Assembly (NCBI RefSeq): GCF_029868745.1
Contig: NZ_JARWOP010000235.1
Coordinates: 1-64,000 of the forward strand
Direction: 5' to 3'
Source: Nocardia wallacei
Lineage (GTDB): Bacteria; Actinomycetota; Actinomycetes; Mycobacteriales; Mycobacteriaceae
DNA length: 64,000 bases
Part shown: positions 7,499 to 16,438 of the stretch, one piece after another
How positions within the stretch are numbered: position 1 is the stretch's first letter
Layout: each line of letters starts with the position of its first letter
Position numbers and translations under genes: made by a program
Notes under the pieces: generated by a model
Databases searched by the model: none
Told to the model about the DNA's origin: nothing
Seen by the model: only the letters and a program-made list of their open reading frames with translations

Positions 7499-9151
7499 GT
7501 GACCTCGATTCTGGAGGAAGTGCAGCGCAGGACGGCCCACACGGTGGAGGCGCTGCGCGGGTTGAACGTGTTGCGGACGCGCGGTTTCATCGATCCCCGC
7601 GATCCGGTGGAGACGCTGCGGACCATCAAGGAGTCGCGCGTCCTGGGCCCGCAGGCGACCATGGTCCGGCATGCCGCCCGAACCTGGCCCGCCAACGTGG
7701 CCGCCGTCGACGAGCGCGGCGCGCTGACCTACCGGGAGCTGGACGAGGGCTCGAACGCGCTGGCACACGGGTTGCGCGGCCTCGGCATCACGCCGGGCAC
7801 GGTGCTCGGCATCCTGGCCCGCGACCACCGCGGCCTGCTGCTGGCGATGGCGGCGGCCGGCAAGCTCGGCGCCCGGCTGGCGTTGATGAACACCGGCTTC
7901 GCGAAGCCACAGTTCGCCGAGGTCTGCCAGCGCGAGAACGTCAAGGCGGTGCTGCACGACAGCGAATTCGTCGGACTGCTCGACGCGCTGCCGCCGGAGC
8001 TGCCGCGCGTGCTCACCTGGGTCGACGAGGGCCACGAGGCGCCCGAGGGCGCCACCACCGTCGAGGCCCTCATCGCCGCCAACTCCAGCGCTCCCCTGCC
8101 GCTGCCCGACAAGCCCGGCGGCTTCATCATCCTCACCAGCGGCACCACCGGATTGTCGAAAGGCGCTCCGCGCGACAAGGTTTCGCCGCTGTCCACGGTG
8201 CAGGTGATCGACCGGCTGCCGTTCCCGCGCCAGGGCCGGATGATGATCGTCTCGCCCATCTTCCACAGCACCGGCCAGGCGACCTGGCTGGTGGCCGCGG
8301 GTCTCGGCAACGAGGTGGTGCTGATCCGCCGTTTCGACGCCGAGACGACGCTGCGCAAGATCGCCGAACATCGGGTGGAGATGCTGGTCGCGGTACCGAC
8401 CATGCTGCACCGCATGGTGGAACTGGATCCGGCGATCCGGGCGAAGTACGACCTGTCGTCGCTGAAGTCGATCGTGCTGGCCGGTTCGGCGCTGTCACCG
8501 GAGCTGACCCTGCGCGCCACCGAGGCGTTCGGCCCGGTCGTCTACAACCTGTACGGCTCGACCGAATGCGCGGTCGCGACCGTGGCGCAACCGGCGGACC
8601 TGGCCATCGCACCCGGCACCGCCGGGCGCGCGCCCACCACCTGCGAGGTCGCGCTGTTCGACGACGACGGCCGTCGCATCCGCGACCGGCACGTCACCGG
8701 CCGCATCTTCATCCGCTCCGGCGCGCCGTTCAAGGGCTACACCGACGGCCGGCACAAGCAGATCATCGGCGACTACATGTCCTCCGGCGATGTCGGCCAT
8801 TTCGACGAGCACGGCCTGCTGTTCGTCGACGGCCGCGACGACGACATGATCGTCTCCGGCGGCGAGAACGTCTTCCCGCAGGAGGTCGAGAACCTGCTGC
8901 TGGAGCGGCCCGATGTGTTCGACGCCGCCGTCATCGGAGTGGACGATGCGGAGTTCGGCAAACGGCTGCGCGCGTTCGTGGTGCCCGAGCCGGGCGTCAC
9001 ACCCGACGCCGACGAGATCAAGGCATACGTCAAGGGCAACCTGGCCCGCTACAAGGTGCCGCGCGAGGTCGTCTTCCTCGATGAACTCCCCCGCAATACA
9101 ACCGGCAAACTGCTGCGGCGAGTGCTCAGCGAATACCCCGCCACACGGTAG
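7499..9151 (+). CDS. Fatty acyl-CoA synthetase (FadD-type, copy 1)
   Basis: GTG 7499 is chosen because GGAGG lies 8 bases upstream and it gives 550 residues, matching the neighbouring paralogue (552). It belongs to the ANL adenylating superfamily: P-loop-like TSGTTGLSKG from about residue 213, YGSTE near 352, the hinge region with DGRDDDMIVSGGENVFPQEV near 445-460 and the catalytic lysine in TGKLLRR near 535. It would activate a carboxylic acid to acyl-AMP and then acyl-CoA. It is close to the mycobacterial FadD12-like group. It follows the DHCR24-like gene by about 115 bp. The substrate is not predictable from sequence. Confidence 0.92.
   Translation: MTSILEEVQRRTAHTVEALRGLNVLRTRGFIDPRDPVETLRTIKESRVLGPQATMVRHAARTWPANVAAVDERGALTYRELDEGSNALAHGLRGLGITPGTVLGILARDHRGLLLAMAAAGKLGARLALMNTGFAKPQFAEVCQRENVKAVLHDSEFVGLLDALPPELPRVLTWVDEGHEAPEGATTVEALIAANSSAPLPLPDKPGGFIILTSGTTGLSKGAPRDKVSPLSTVQVIDRLPFPRQGRMMIVSPIFHSTGQATWLVAAGLGNEVVLIRRFDAETTLRKIAEHRVEMLVAVPTMLHRMVELDPAIRAKYDLSSLKSIVLAGSALSPELTLRATEAFGPVVYNLYGSTECAVATVAQPADLAIAPGTAGRAPTTCEVALFDDDGRRIRDRHVTGRIFIRSGAPFKGYTDGRHKQIIGDYMSSGDVGHFDEHGLLFVDGRDDDMIVSGGENVFPQEVENLLLERPDVFDAAVIGVDDAEFGKRLRAFVVPEPGVTPDADEIKAYVKGNLARYKVPREVVFLDELPRNTTGKLLRRVLSEYPATR
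8826..8883 (+). repeat. 58-bp perfect direct repeat, copy A (in FadD copy 1)
   Basis: This segment encodes the hinge motif DGRDDDMIVSGGENVFPQ and is identical base for base to 10629-10686 in the second synthetase gene. The flanking codons already differ (GTC versus ATC before, GAG versus GAA after). Confidence 0.9.
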
Positions 9152-9298
9152 ATCGACCGTCCAGTTATACGCGTACTCTCGGTTACAGAGACACCGACCA
9201 CATCCCGTCTGACCTGCTTGCTAGGGTTAGCAGCGCACTGGATCTCGATGTTGCGGTCCCGCCAGCCCGATCGGCGGAATCCGCGGAAGGTTGTACCT

Positions 9299-10957
9299 AT
9301 GTCAGCTGTCCTTCCGTCAGTCAGCGGGGCTCTCCGCAAGGCCGGAGATATGGCTCTCAGCGTCAATGCCATGCGCAAGCGGGGGCTGTTCAGTCCGCTG
9401 CGGCCCGATCACGCGATCGGCTCGGCGCTCAATGTCGGCAAGTTCGGCCCGTTCGCGGGCGTGATCATGCACGCCGCCAAGACCAACGCGCACGCACCGG
9501 CCATCGTCGACGAACGCGGGGAACTCACCTTCGCGGAGATCGATGCCCAGTCCAATCAGGTCGCGCGCGGCCTGGCCGCACTGGGTCTGGGGCAGGGCGA
9601 TGTCGTGGGGCTGCTCGCCCGCGACCACCGCGGCATGGTGCTGAGCCTGGCCGCCACCGGCAAGCTCGGGGTGCGCGCGGTGCTGATGAACACCGGTTTC
9701 GCCAAGCCGCAGTTCGCCGACGTCGCCGCGCGCGAGCAGGTGAAGGCGGTCCTGCACGACAGCGAGTTCGTCGACTTGATGAGCGCGATCCCGGCGGACA
9801 TCCCGCGCATTCTGACGTGGGTGGACGAGAAGGACGGGGTGGATCCGGCCATTCCGACGCTGGATTCGTTGCGGGAGAACAGGTCCGGCGATCCGGTGCC
9901 GGCTCCGGAGAAGCCGGGCGGGATGATCATCCTGACCTCCGGCACCACCGGCACGCCCAAGGGCGCACCGCGGGAGAAGGTCAGCCCGTTCATCTCCGCG
10001 CAGTTCCTCGATCGAATTCCGTTGCCGCGCAACGGCACCATGGTGGTGGCCGCGCCGATCTTCCACGCCACCGGACTGTCGCAGTTCACCCTCGGGCTGG
10101 CGCTGGGCAACCGAATGGTGTTCCAGCAGCGGCGTTTCGATCCGGAGAAGACGCTCGCCAACATCACGAAGTATCAGGCGTCGTCGCTCGTGGTGGTGCC
10201 GACGATGCTGCAACGCATGCTCGACCTGCCCGCGGAGACGCTGGCCCGGTACGACATGTCGTCGCTGCGCATGCTGTTCGCCGCCGGCTCGGCGATCCCG
10301 CCGGACGTGGTCACGCGCAGTCTCGACTACTTCGGTGACGTCCTCTACAACGTGTACGGCTCCACCGAATGCGCCGTGATCACGGTCGCGAGCCCGCAGG
10401 ATTTGCGGATCGCACCGACCACGGCCGGGCGCCCACCGGTCGGCATTCGCCTGGCCCTGTACGACGAGAATCGTAAGAAGATCACCGAGCCGCACGTCAC
10501 CGGCACGATCTTCATCGCCAACGCGCACTCGTTCACCGCCTACACCGACGGCCGCACCAAGGAGACCGTCGACGGCATGATGTCCTCGGGCGACGTCGGC
10601 CACTTCGACGAGAACGGGCTGCTGTTCATCGACGGCCGCGACGACGACATGATCGTCTCCGGCGGCGAGAACGTCTTCCCGCAGGAAGTCGAGCATCTCA
10701 TCGCCAACCGGCCCGATGTGCTCGAGGCCGCCGTCGTCGGCGTCGAGGATCGGGAATTCGGTAAGCGGTTGCGCGCCATCGTCGTCCCAGGACCCGATTC
10801 CGCCCGCGACCCGCAGGAGATCAAGGAATTCGTCAAGGCGAACCTCGCTCGCTACAAGGTTCCGCGCGAGGTCATCTTCCTGGACGAACTCCCCCGCAAT
10901 GCCACCGGCAAACTGCTTCGCAAACCGCTCGTGGAGATGGAGACCGACGCCGAGTAG
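9299..10957 (+). CDS. Fatty acyl-CoA synthetase (FadD-type, copy 2)
   Basis: ATG 9299 with GGAAGG about 9 bases upstream; 552 residues. It has the same ANL architecture as the preceding gene and the same motif positions (TSGTTGTPKG from about 213, YGSTE, GGENVFPQEVE, final TGKLLRK). It is clearly a paralogue: the two proteins align along their whole length and share a 58-bp stretch of identical DNA over the hinge motif. The 147-bp gap upstream leaves room for its own promoter. The N-termini differ, which may affect substrate choice or localisation. A tandem duplication with later divergence is the likely origin. Confidence 0.92.
   Translation: MSAVLPSVSGALRKAGDMALSVNAMRKRGLFSPLRPDHAIGSALNVGKFGPFAGVIMHAAKTNAHAPAIVDERGELTFAEIDAQSNQVARGLAALGLGQGDVVGLLARDHRGMVLSLAATGKLGVRAVLMNTGFAKPQFADVAAREQVKAVLHDSEFVDLMSAIPADIPRILTWVDEKDGVDPAIPTLDSLRENRSGDPVPAPEKPGGMIILTSGTTGTPKGAPREKVSPFISAQFLDRIPLPRNGTMVVAAPIFHATGLSQFTLGLALGNRMVFQQRRFDPEKTLANITKYQASSLVVVPTMLQRMLDLPAETLARYDMSSLRMLFAAGSAIPPDVVTRSLDYFGDVLYNVYGSTECAVITVASPQDLRIAPTTAGRPPVGIRLALYDENRKKITEPHVTGTIFIANAHSFTAYTDGRTKETVDGMMSSGDVGHFDENGLLFIDGRDDDMIVSGGENVFPQEVEHLIANRPDVLEAAVVGVEDREFGKRLRAIVVPGPDSARDPQEIKEFVKANLARYKVPREVIFLDELPRNATGKLLRKPLVEMETDAE
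10629..10686 (+). repeat. 58-bp perfect direct repeat, copy B (in FadD copy 2)
   Basis: Identical to 8826-8883. Synonymous sites elsewhere in the two genes differ often, so this perfect block points to purifying constraint combined with local gene conversion between the paralogues. Confidence 0.9.
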
Positions 10958-11037
10958 TTCCGGCGCGGGGTAGTCCTGCGTGGAATTGCTGTGCGAGGTC
11001 GGGTAATTGACGGTAAACAATCCGTTATTATCAGCAG

Positions 11038-11619
11038 GTGATTATCGACTCCGGCCGATCCCCGGCCCGCGACGCCGCGGCGGTGCGTATGCGCCGCACG
11101 GCGACCGCGCGGTTGCGCGGGGGATCGGCCGGGTCGGTTTCCGGCGCGCTCTCCGTGGCCGCGCACGGCTGGGCATCGGGCGGGATGCCGGTGGGGACCG
11201 CCACCGTGGCGCTGCTCGTGGCCGCCTGCACGGTGGTCGGCGCGCTGGTGGCCGGGCTGAGGCCGTTGCGTCATACGCGGTCCGCGCTGGCCGCAGCGCT
11301 GGTCGGCGGGCAATTGCTCGGCCACGCTGTGCTGTCGTTCGGGATGGCGGGTATGTCGCATGGTGAGTCGATGTGGACGCCGGTGATGCTGTGCGCCCAT
11401 ATCGCCGCCGCGTTGTGTGCCGCGGTGGTGATCCATGCGGCCGAGGCGGCGTACCGGATCGGTACGGCATTGTCCCGGGTGCTGCCGAAGCTGTTGCGGT
11501 CGCCCGTGATCGCGGGCCCGCGACTGCTGCGGACCGCCCATCGCGACCGAGTGATCCTGCGGGTCTTCGCCGCCGACGCTTTCCGCACGCGCGGCCCGCC
11601 GCTACTTGTTCGAGGCTGA
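11038..11619 (+). CDS. Small integral membrane protein with Met/His-rich loop
   Basis: 193 residues from GTG 11038; the start is uncertain, since a purine-rich CAGCAGG lies very close. About four hydrophobic segments are visible (around residues 35-75 and 85-140). Between them lies FGMAGMSHGESMW, a Met/His-rich loop that could bind copper or another soft metal. The C-terminal tail is basic. An AT-rich stretch (TAAACAATCCGTTATTATC) just upstream is a plausible promoter. The PepSY protein encoded 650 bp downstream also has a His-rich loop, so a shared role in metal handling is possible but inferred. The family is not recognised. Confidence 0.65.
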   Translation: MIIDSGRSPARDAAAVRMRRTATARLRGGSAGSVSGALSVAAHGWASGGMPVGTATVALLVAACTVVGALVAGLRPLRHTRSALAAALVGGQLLGHAVLSFGMAGMSHGESMWTPVMLCAHIAAALCAAVVIHAAEAAYRIGTALSRVLPKLLRSPVIAGPRLLRTAHRDRVILRVFAADAFRTRGPPLLVRG

Positions 11620-12265
11620 ACATTCCCTACACCCGTACGCACGTTTCGTATCCAACACTGTCTCGCGTGAACGTCCAGGCTGATCATCCAGCTGCAAAAT
11701 CCCTACGCTGGAACGGCTTTCGAGATCACAATGCTCTTATCAGGGCTGGGTGATGTCCGCAGGCCGGAAATTCCGGTACTCCGGGACCTTTCGCCGCATG
11801 GATGATGAATGCTGCTCCGCACCATATCCGACAACCACATGTGCGGCACGGTGACCACGGCACGATCCCGTCACTGACGACGATCGGCCGCACTCGCCGT
11901 GCCATCTCGGCACACATCGGGAGCAGGATCGCGACCGGTCGCAAGGCCGCAGCACGGACACGGTGCCGACCAGGCACCGGCCCGCGTTGCGGACGAATCC
12001 GGTGCCTCGGCAGCAGGGCGAGCACGAGTCCGTCGGCCGAGTGGCGACGCCACGTTGATGAGCACAAGCCTGCCGCTCGGTCAGCAGGACCACAGTGGCG
12101 ACCGCGAGCCGCCACGCGAGTTGCAGAGCTGTGGCGGTGAGCGCGAGTCGGATGCCCGCTGGCCGAGGCGGTGGTGGCGAGCATGAGTTGCCATCCGGTC
12201 AGGTGGCCCGGGGCCATCGGGCGGCAGCGGTGCGTGCGGGTGCCTCTTGAACAGGAGCACTTCCC
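11620..12265. other. 646-bp stretch without a convincing gene
   Basis: Short open frames exist on both strands, but their translations are arginine- and cysteine-rich and shift frame repeatedly. On the minus strand, a piece translating to LALTATALQLAWRLAVATVV (around 12155-12090) looks like a single membrane helix that is not continued in frame. This may be a decayed membrane-protein gene. The last 20 bases carry the ribosome-binding site (AGGAG) of the following gene. Confidence 0.4.
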
Positions 12266-13750
12266 TTGAGCATTACCGATTCACCGGTTCCCGCGACGGA
12301 ACCACCACAGAGTGCGCCGGAGGCGTCCGGCGCGCCCGCGCCGCCGGATCGCGGCCGCCGTAGGCGTGGGGCGATATTCGCCCTGGCGATGCGGCTGCAT
12401 TTCTATGCCGGAGTTTTCGTTGCGCCGTTCATTCTGATCGCGGCGGTCACCGGTGCGCTGTACGCGATCTCGCCCACGCTGGAGTCGATCGTGGATCGCG
12501 ATCTGCTGCACGTGGATTCGACCGGGGCGGCGCGGCCACTGTCGGAGCAGATCGCGGCGGCGGTGGCGCGGGAGCCGGGGCTGGCGTTGAATGCTGTTGC
12601 GCCCGCGCAGGGTCCGGGCGATACCACGCGGGTCGTGTTCACCGATCCGGCGCTGGGTGAGTCCGAGCGACGGGCGGTCTTCGTCGATCCGGCGACGGCC
12701 GAAACAGTCGGCACCAGCGTGGTTTACGGCAGCTCGGGTGCGTTGCCCACCCGCACCTGGATCGATCTGCTGCACCGGAATCTGCATTTGGGCGAGACCG
12801 GGCGTCTCTACAGTGAGATGGCCGCTTCGTGGATGTGGGTGATCGCGCTGGCGGGACTCGTGCTCTGGATACGGCGGGTGCGGTCACGGCGGGAACGGCG
12901 GTCCCTCGGCTGGCTGGCGCGGCCCGACCGGTCCGGGACGGGGCGCAATCGGACGCTGAATTGGCATGCGGCCGTGGGCTTCTGGATTCTGCTGCCGTTG
13001 CTCTTCCTGTCCGCGACCGGCATGACCTGGTCGACATACGCCGGTGGTCACATCGAGAAGCTGCGTGCCGAACTCAGCTGGACCAAACCGGCCGTGGGCG
13101 CCACCCTGCCGGGAACCGCCGGTCCCGCCGTGGCCGCCGGGGGTGAGCACGCCGGACACGGCGGCGGCCACGAGATGGGCGCACCGGTGCCTGCGGACCG
13201 GGCCGCGCAGGCGGACAAGGTGTACGCGGTCGCGCGAGGGCACGGGCTGGAGGGGCCGCTGGAAATCAGTATCCCGGCCGCGGACGGCACCGCCTTCGTG
13301 GCGCAGGAACGGCGATTGTCCGGGGTGTACACGCAGGATTCGATCGCCGTGGACGGACGCACCGGCGACGTGACCGACGTGCTCCGGTACAGCGATTGGC
13401 CGCTGATGGCCAAGCTCGCCAACTGGGGCATCCAGTTGCACATGGGCATGCTGTTCGGTCTGGCCAATCAGTTGCTGTTGCTGGTCACGATGATCGCCCT
13501 GATCACTGTGCTCGTGCGCGGTTACCTGATGTGGTGGCGCCGCCGTCCCACCCGGGCGGGCGGCCGGTTCGCGTTCGGCAGGCCGCCGCGCCGCGGAGTG
13601 CTGCGTCGCGCACCGCTGTATCTCATGGTGACGGTGCCGGCCGTCGCCGTGGCGATCGGCTGGTTCGCGCCGTTGCTGGGCATCAGCCTGCTGGCATTCC
13701 TGGCCGTCGACGTGATAGTGGGATTGTCCCGCCGCCGTACGGCCAGCTGA
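12266..13750 (+). CDS. PepSY-associated TM-helix membrane protein
   Basis: TTG start at 12266 with AGGAG 10 bases upstream; 494 residues. It begins with a proline-rich cytoplasmic tail, then a PepSY_TM pattern: first helix near 45-70 (HFYAGVFVAPFILIAAVTGA), LHRNLHLGETGRLYSEMAA near 170, paired helices near 195 and 240, and two C-terminal helices near 395-415 and 455-480. Such proteins are linked to periplasmic iron or copper metabolism. A His-rich insertion, GGEHAGHGGGHEMG at about 291-304, lies on the extracellular side and would suit metal binding. The substrate is not defined. Confidence 0.88.
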   Translation: MSITDSPVPATEPPQSAPEASGAPAPPDRGRRRRGAIFALAMRLHFYAGVFVAPFILIAAVTGALYAISPTLESIVDRDLLHVDSTGAARPLSEQIAAAVAREPGLALNAVAPAQGPGDTTRVVFTDPALGESERRAVFVDPATAETVGTSVVYGSSGALPTRTWIDLLHRNLHLGETGRLYSEMAASWMWVIALAGLVLWIRRVRSRRERRSLGWLARPDRSGTGRNRTLNWHAAVGFWILLPLLFLSATGMTWSTYAGGHIEKLRAELSWTKPAVGATLPGTAGPAVAAGGEHAGHGGGHEMGAPVPADRAAQADKVYAVARGHGLEGPLEISIPAADGTAFVAQERRLSGVYTQDSIAVDGRTGDVTDVLRYSDWPLMAKLANWGIQLHMGMLFGLANQLLLLVTMIALITVLVRGYLMWWRRRPTRAGGRFAFGRPPRRGVLRRAPLYLMVTVPAVAVAIGWFAPLLGISLLAFLAVDVIVGLSRRRTAS

Positions 13751-13922
13751 CTCCATAACCCTTCCCGCACAACGGCTTCGGCACAATGCCCAAGCCTTGC
13801 CCGTCGCTGTGCCGGCACCGGGCCGCGGGAGAAACGGAAGTCGGTGAACGCGGGTGTGGTGGGCACGTATGAGGGGGCCGACCACACCCGCCGCCCCGGC
13901 GGCGAACGCCGTCACCCGCGTT

Positions 13923-14066
13923 GCCGCGCGGCATGTTCACGACAACAACAGCGGACGTGGCGATGACCAGGCCCACCGCCGTTACTGCCGTGAAGGACTC
14001 GCCGAACATCACCGCACCCCAGACGGCGGTGGTCGGGGCCATCAGGAACATCAGCGAATTGACCTA
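13923..14066 (-). pseudogene. Remnant of an EamA-family (DMT) transporter, C-terminal helices
   Basis: Leftward from 14066 the translation NSLMFLMAPTTAVWGAVMFG, ending near VVVVNMPR, matches the last helix pair of EamA drug/metabolite transporters. No N-terminal part exists: the homology stops at about 14066, exactly where an unrelated fragment begins on the other strand. After 13923 the frame runs on into GC-rich sequence without the usual ending. It is not expected to make a working transporter. Confidence 0.7.
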
Positions 14067-14071
14067 CGCCG

Positions 14072-14197
14072 GACCCGGACACCGTGGCCGATACCATCAC
14101 CCTGCTGCACGAAGGCGCCCTGGTGTGCCACGGCATGCACGTCACCCCGGACCCGATCGCGCAGGCCCGCGACGCGGCTGTATCGCTGCTCAGCTGA
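14072..14197 (+). pseudogene. Remnant of a TetR-type regulator, C-terminal end
   Basis: The frame DPDTVADTITLLHEGALVCH, ending AARDAAVSLLS-stop after MHVTPDPIAQ-like residues, is typical of the final helices of TetR-family ligand-binding domains. No HTH and no start codon are present; the frame opens only at 14063. It abuts the EamA remnant on the opposite strand, as a single deletion through a divergent eamA-tetR pair would produce. Confidence 0.6.
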
Positions 14198-14429
14198 AAT
14201 ACCTTTGCCCGCAACGGTTTTCGCGCCGTTCCGTCCGGAGATGGCACAAAATCGCTGCGCGCAACAGTGTGTGGGAAGACCGACAACCATGTGCGCGGGC
14301 GCTTCTCCGCGCGCTACCTTCGCGCAGACAGCGGTTCGAGCAGGGATTACCCGACGACCCCACGACTCTGCGCACGGGCGCCGTCTGCGAGCGACTTCCG
14401 CTGATCCGCACGTTACGACCAGGAGTGCT

Positions 14430-15347
14430 ATGACCATTCTCGTTACCGGCGCGACCGGAAATATCGGCCGCTGCCTCGTTCACCGGCTCGTCGACGCCGG
14501 GCAAGCAGTACGGGCCATGACCCGCACGCCGCACGCCGCGCACCTTCCCGGCTCGGTGGATGTCAGATATGGGGACTTCGAGAAGCCCGACACCTGGCCC
14601 GACGTGCTCGAGGGTGTCGAGCGCGTCTATCTGTTCCCACACATCTACGACGTCGATACGCCCGGCGGTCACTTCATCGACCGGGCGGCGCGGGCGGGCA
14701 CGCGCCGCTTCGTGGTGCATTCCGCCGCCGCGGCCGGTTTCACCGGCGACGAGCCCGCCGATCCCGGCCTGAAGCATTTGAAACGACACCTGGCGGTAGA
14801 GCGGCGTGCCCATCGGGAACTCGAACAGTGGGTCGAGGCCACCGGCGCCGAATGGACTCATCTGCGCCCCGGCCTGCTGGCGGTCAATGCGCTGAGCTGG
14901 GCGGAGTCCATTCGCACCGAGCGCGTCGTCCGGGAACCGTACCCCGCGTCCGGCTACCCGTGGATCCACGAAGCCGATATCGCCGAGGTCGCCGCCGCGG
15001 CCTTACTGACGGACGCGCACGTCGGCGCGGCGTACACCCTCACTGGACCGGCCAAAGTAACTCAGGCCGAACAGGTTCGGGCCATCGCCGCTGCGATCGA
15101 CGACGTCATCCGATTCGAGGAACTGACTCCCGGGCAGGTGCGCGAGCACTGGCTCCGCAACGGGTACCCGGACGAGTACGTCGACTGGATGCTCGAGCTA
15201 CGGGCCGACTCGGTCACCGGGACCGGGTCGGTTCCACCGACCGACACCTTCCACCGGATCACCGGAGGGTCACCGCGCAGCTTCGCGCAGTGGGCCATCG
15301 ATCACCGGGCCGACTTTCAATCGCCGTCAATCCCCTTGCCGGAGTAG
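14430..15347 (+). CDS. NAD(P)H-binding (NmrA/SDR-a type) protein 1
   Basis: ATG 14430 with AGGAG 5 bases upstream; 305 residues. The N-terminal Rossmann motif VTGATGNIGR (about 5-14) binds NAD(P). The protein lacks the catalytic Tyr-x-x-x-Lys of classical short-chain dehydrogenases, as is usual for the NmrA-like/atypical SDR group, whose members act as redox sensors or reductases. The C-terminal half (about 190-300) forms the variable substrate domain. It lies 5 bp from a shorter paralogue with a nearly identical N-terminus, and the two form an operon. The 230 bp upstream contain no gene. Confidence 0.88.
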   Translation: MTILVTGATGNIGRCLVHRLVDAGQAVRAMTRTPHAAHLPGSVDVRYGDFEKPDTWPDVLEGVERVYLFPHIYDVDTPGGHFIDRAARAGTRRFVVHSAAAAGFTGDEPADPGLKHLKRHLAVERRAHRELEQWVEATGAEWTHLRPGLLAVNALSWAESIRTERVVREPYPASGYPWIHEADIAEVAAAALLTDAHVGAAYTLTGPAKVTQAEQVRAIAAAIDDVIRFEELTPGQVREHWLRNGYPDEYVDWMLELRADSVTGTGSVPPTDTFHRITGGSPRSFAQWAIDHRADFQSPSIPLPE

Positions 15348-15352
15348 GAGTT

Positions 15353-16156
15353 ATGAAGATTCTCGTTACGGGTGCCACCGGAAATATCGGCCGCATGGTC
15401 GTCGACCACCTGGTACGCCTGGGCGCCGACGACATTCGCGCGCTGTCGAACCATCCGGAACGCACGGCCTTCCCGCCCGAGGTCGAAGTGGTCGAGGGCT
15501 ACCTGCGGAGACCGTCCTCGCTTCCCCGTGCTTTCGAGGGTGTCGACCGGATGTATCTCGCACCGGCTCTCGAAACCGTCACCGAGGTAGTCGCTTCGGC
15601 CCGCGCGGCGGGGATCGAGCACATCGTCGATCTGTCCGGCGACGAGACCTCCACCTGGCAGCCCATCGCGCGGGCGGTCGAGAAGTCGGGCGTCGGCTGG
15701 ACTCACCTGCACGCGTACGAATTCATGGAGAACGCCACCGACTGGGCGGAGCAGATTCGTGCGACAGGCGAAGTGCGCGAACCATATCCGGACTCCGCGG
15801 ACGCCCCCATCGCCATGGACGACATCGCTCGTGTCGCCGCGACCGTGCTGCTCGGCGACGGGCACCTCGGCGCGACCTACACACTCACCGGCCCCGAAAC
15901 CTTCACCAGGGCAGCGCGTCTCCAGTTCCTGGCCGAGGCGATCGGCCGCGAGCTGTCGTTCGTGACGGTGTCCCCCGACGAACTCACCGCCCGCCTCGAG
16001 CCGGCGATGGGCGAATTCTTCGCGCGGTGGTTTGTCGAGGGCCTCGCCGCCCGAGTCGATCACCCGCAGAGCGCCACCGGCACGGTCGCCGACCTCACCG
16101 GTCGTGCCACCGCATTCGCTTCCTGGGCCGCCGCGAACGCCGCGCTGTTCCGCTGA
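15353..16156 (+). CDS. NAD(P)H-binding (NmrA/SDR-a type) protein 2
   Basis: ATG 15353 directly behind GGAGTAGGAG; 267 residues. It is a paralogue of the preceding gene: both begin with VTGATGNIGR and share EPYP(D/A)S and YTLTGP elements. It is about 38 residues shorter, mainly through loss of the HIYDVDTPGG region near residue 75. A tandem duplication followed by divergence is likely, and the pair may act on related substrates or form a heterodimer; the latter is speculative. Confidence 0.88.
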   Translation: MKILVTGATGNIGRMVVDHLVRLGADDIRALSNHPERTAFPPEVEVVEGYLRRPSSLPRAFEGVDRMYLAPALETVTEVVASARAAGIEHIVDLSGDETSTWQPIARAVEKSGVGWTHLHAYEFMENATDWAEQIRATGEVREPYPDSADAPIAMDDIARVAATVLLGDGHLGATYTLTGPETFTRAARLQFLAEAIGRELSFVTVSPDELTARLEPAMGEFFARWFVEGLAARVDHPQSATGTVADLTGRATAFASWAAANAALFR

Positions 16157-16180
16157 TCTGTCGTGCGCAGGTCGGCCGCC

Positions 16181-16426
16181 TTACTCGGGGGTCTCGGTGG
16201 GTTGGGTGTCGGTCTGGTGGACCAGTTCCTTGACCGGGCGCAGGATTACCCAGGCGAGGAAGGCCACGGAGACCACGACCATGCCGATGCCGGACCACAG
16301 GTTGGTGTTCCAGCCGCCGGAGCGGGCCAGGTCGGCGTCGGAATTGCTCACCAGTCCCGTCACCACCAGGATCACGCCGTAGAGGCCGATCAGGGTGCCG
16401 ACTATGGTTCGAATGTCGAAAAGCAT
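16181..16426 (-). CDS. Small two-helix membrane protein, symporter partner
   Basis: 81 residues with two clear membrane helices (about 8-27 and 45-64), separated by a polar loop with NSDADLARSGGW, and a short charged C-terminus. It lies 12 bp downstream of the sodium:solute symporter gene on the same strand. Small two-helix proteins often accompany SSS-family transporters (compare DUF485 with ActP), and a subunit or stability role is inferred from this. The family is not recognised by sequence. Confidence 0.8.
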   Translation of the reverse strand: MLFDIRTIVGTLIGLYGVILVVTGLVSNSDADLARSGGWNTNLWSGIGMVVVSVAFLAWVILRPVKELVHQTDTQPTETPE

Positions 16427-16438
16427 TGCGTCACTTCC

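Noticed and set aside
6583..9084. 833-codon plus-strand frame across the FAD enzyme and first acyl-CoA synthetase
   Set aside because: It is in a different frame from both real genes and reads as Arg/Pro/Gly-rich sequence with no family.
11726..12217. 163-codon minus-strand frame in the gap before the PepSY gene
   Set aside because: Cys/Arg-rich translation with no ribosome-binding site or family; at most a decayed gene, so the region is listed without a gene.
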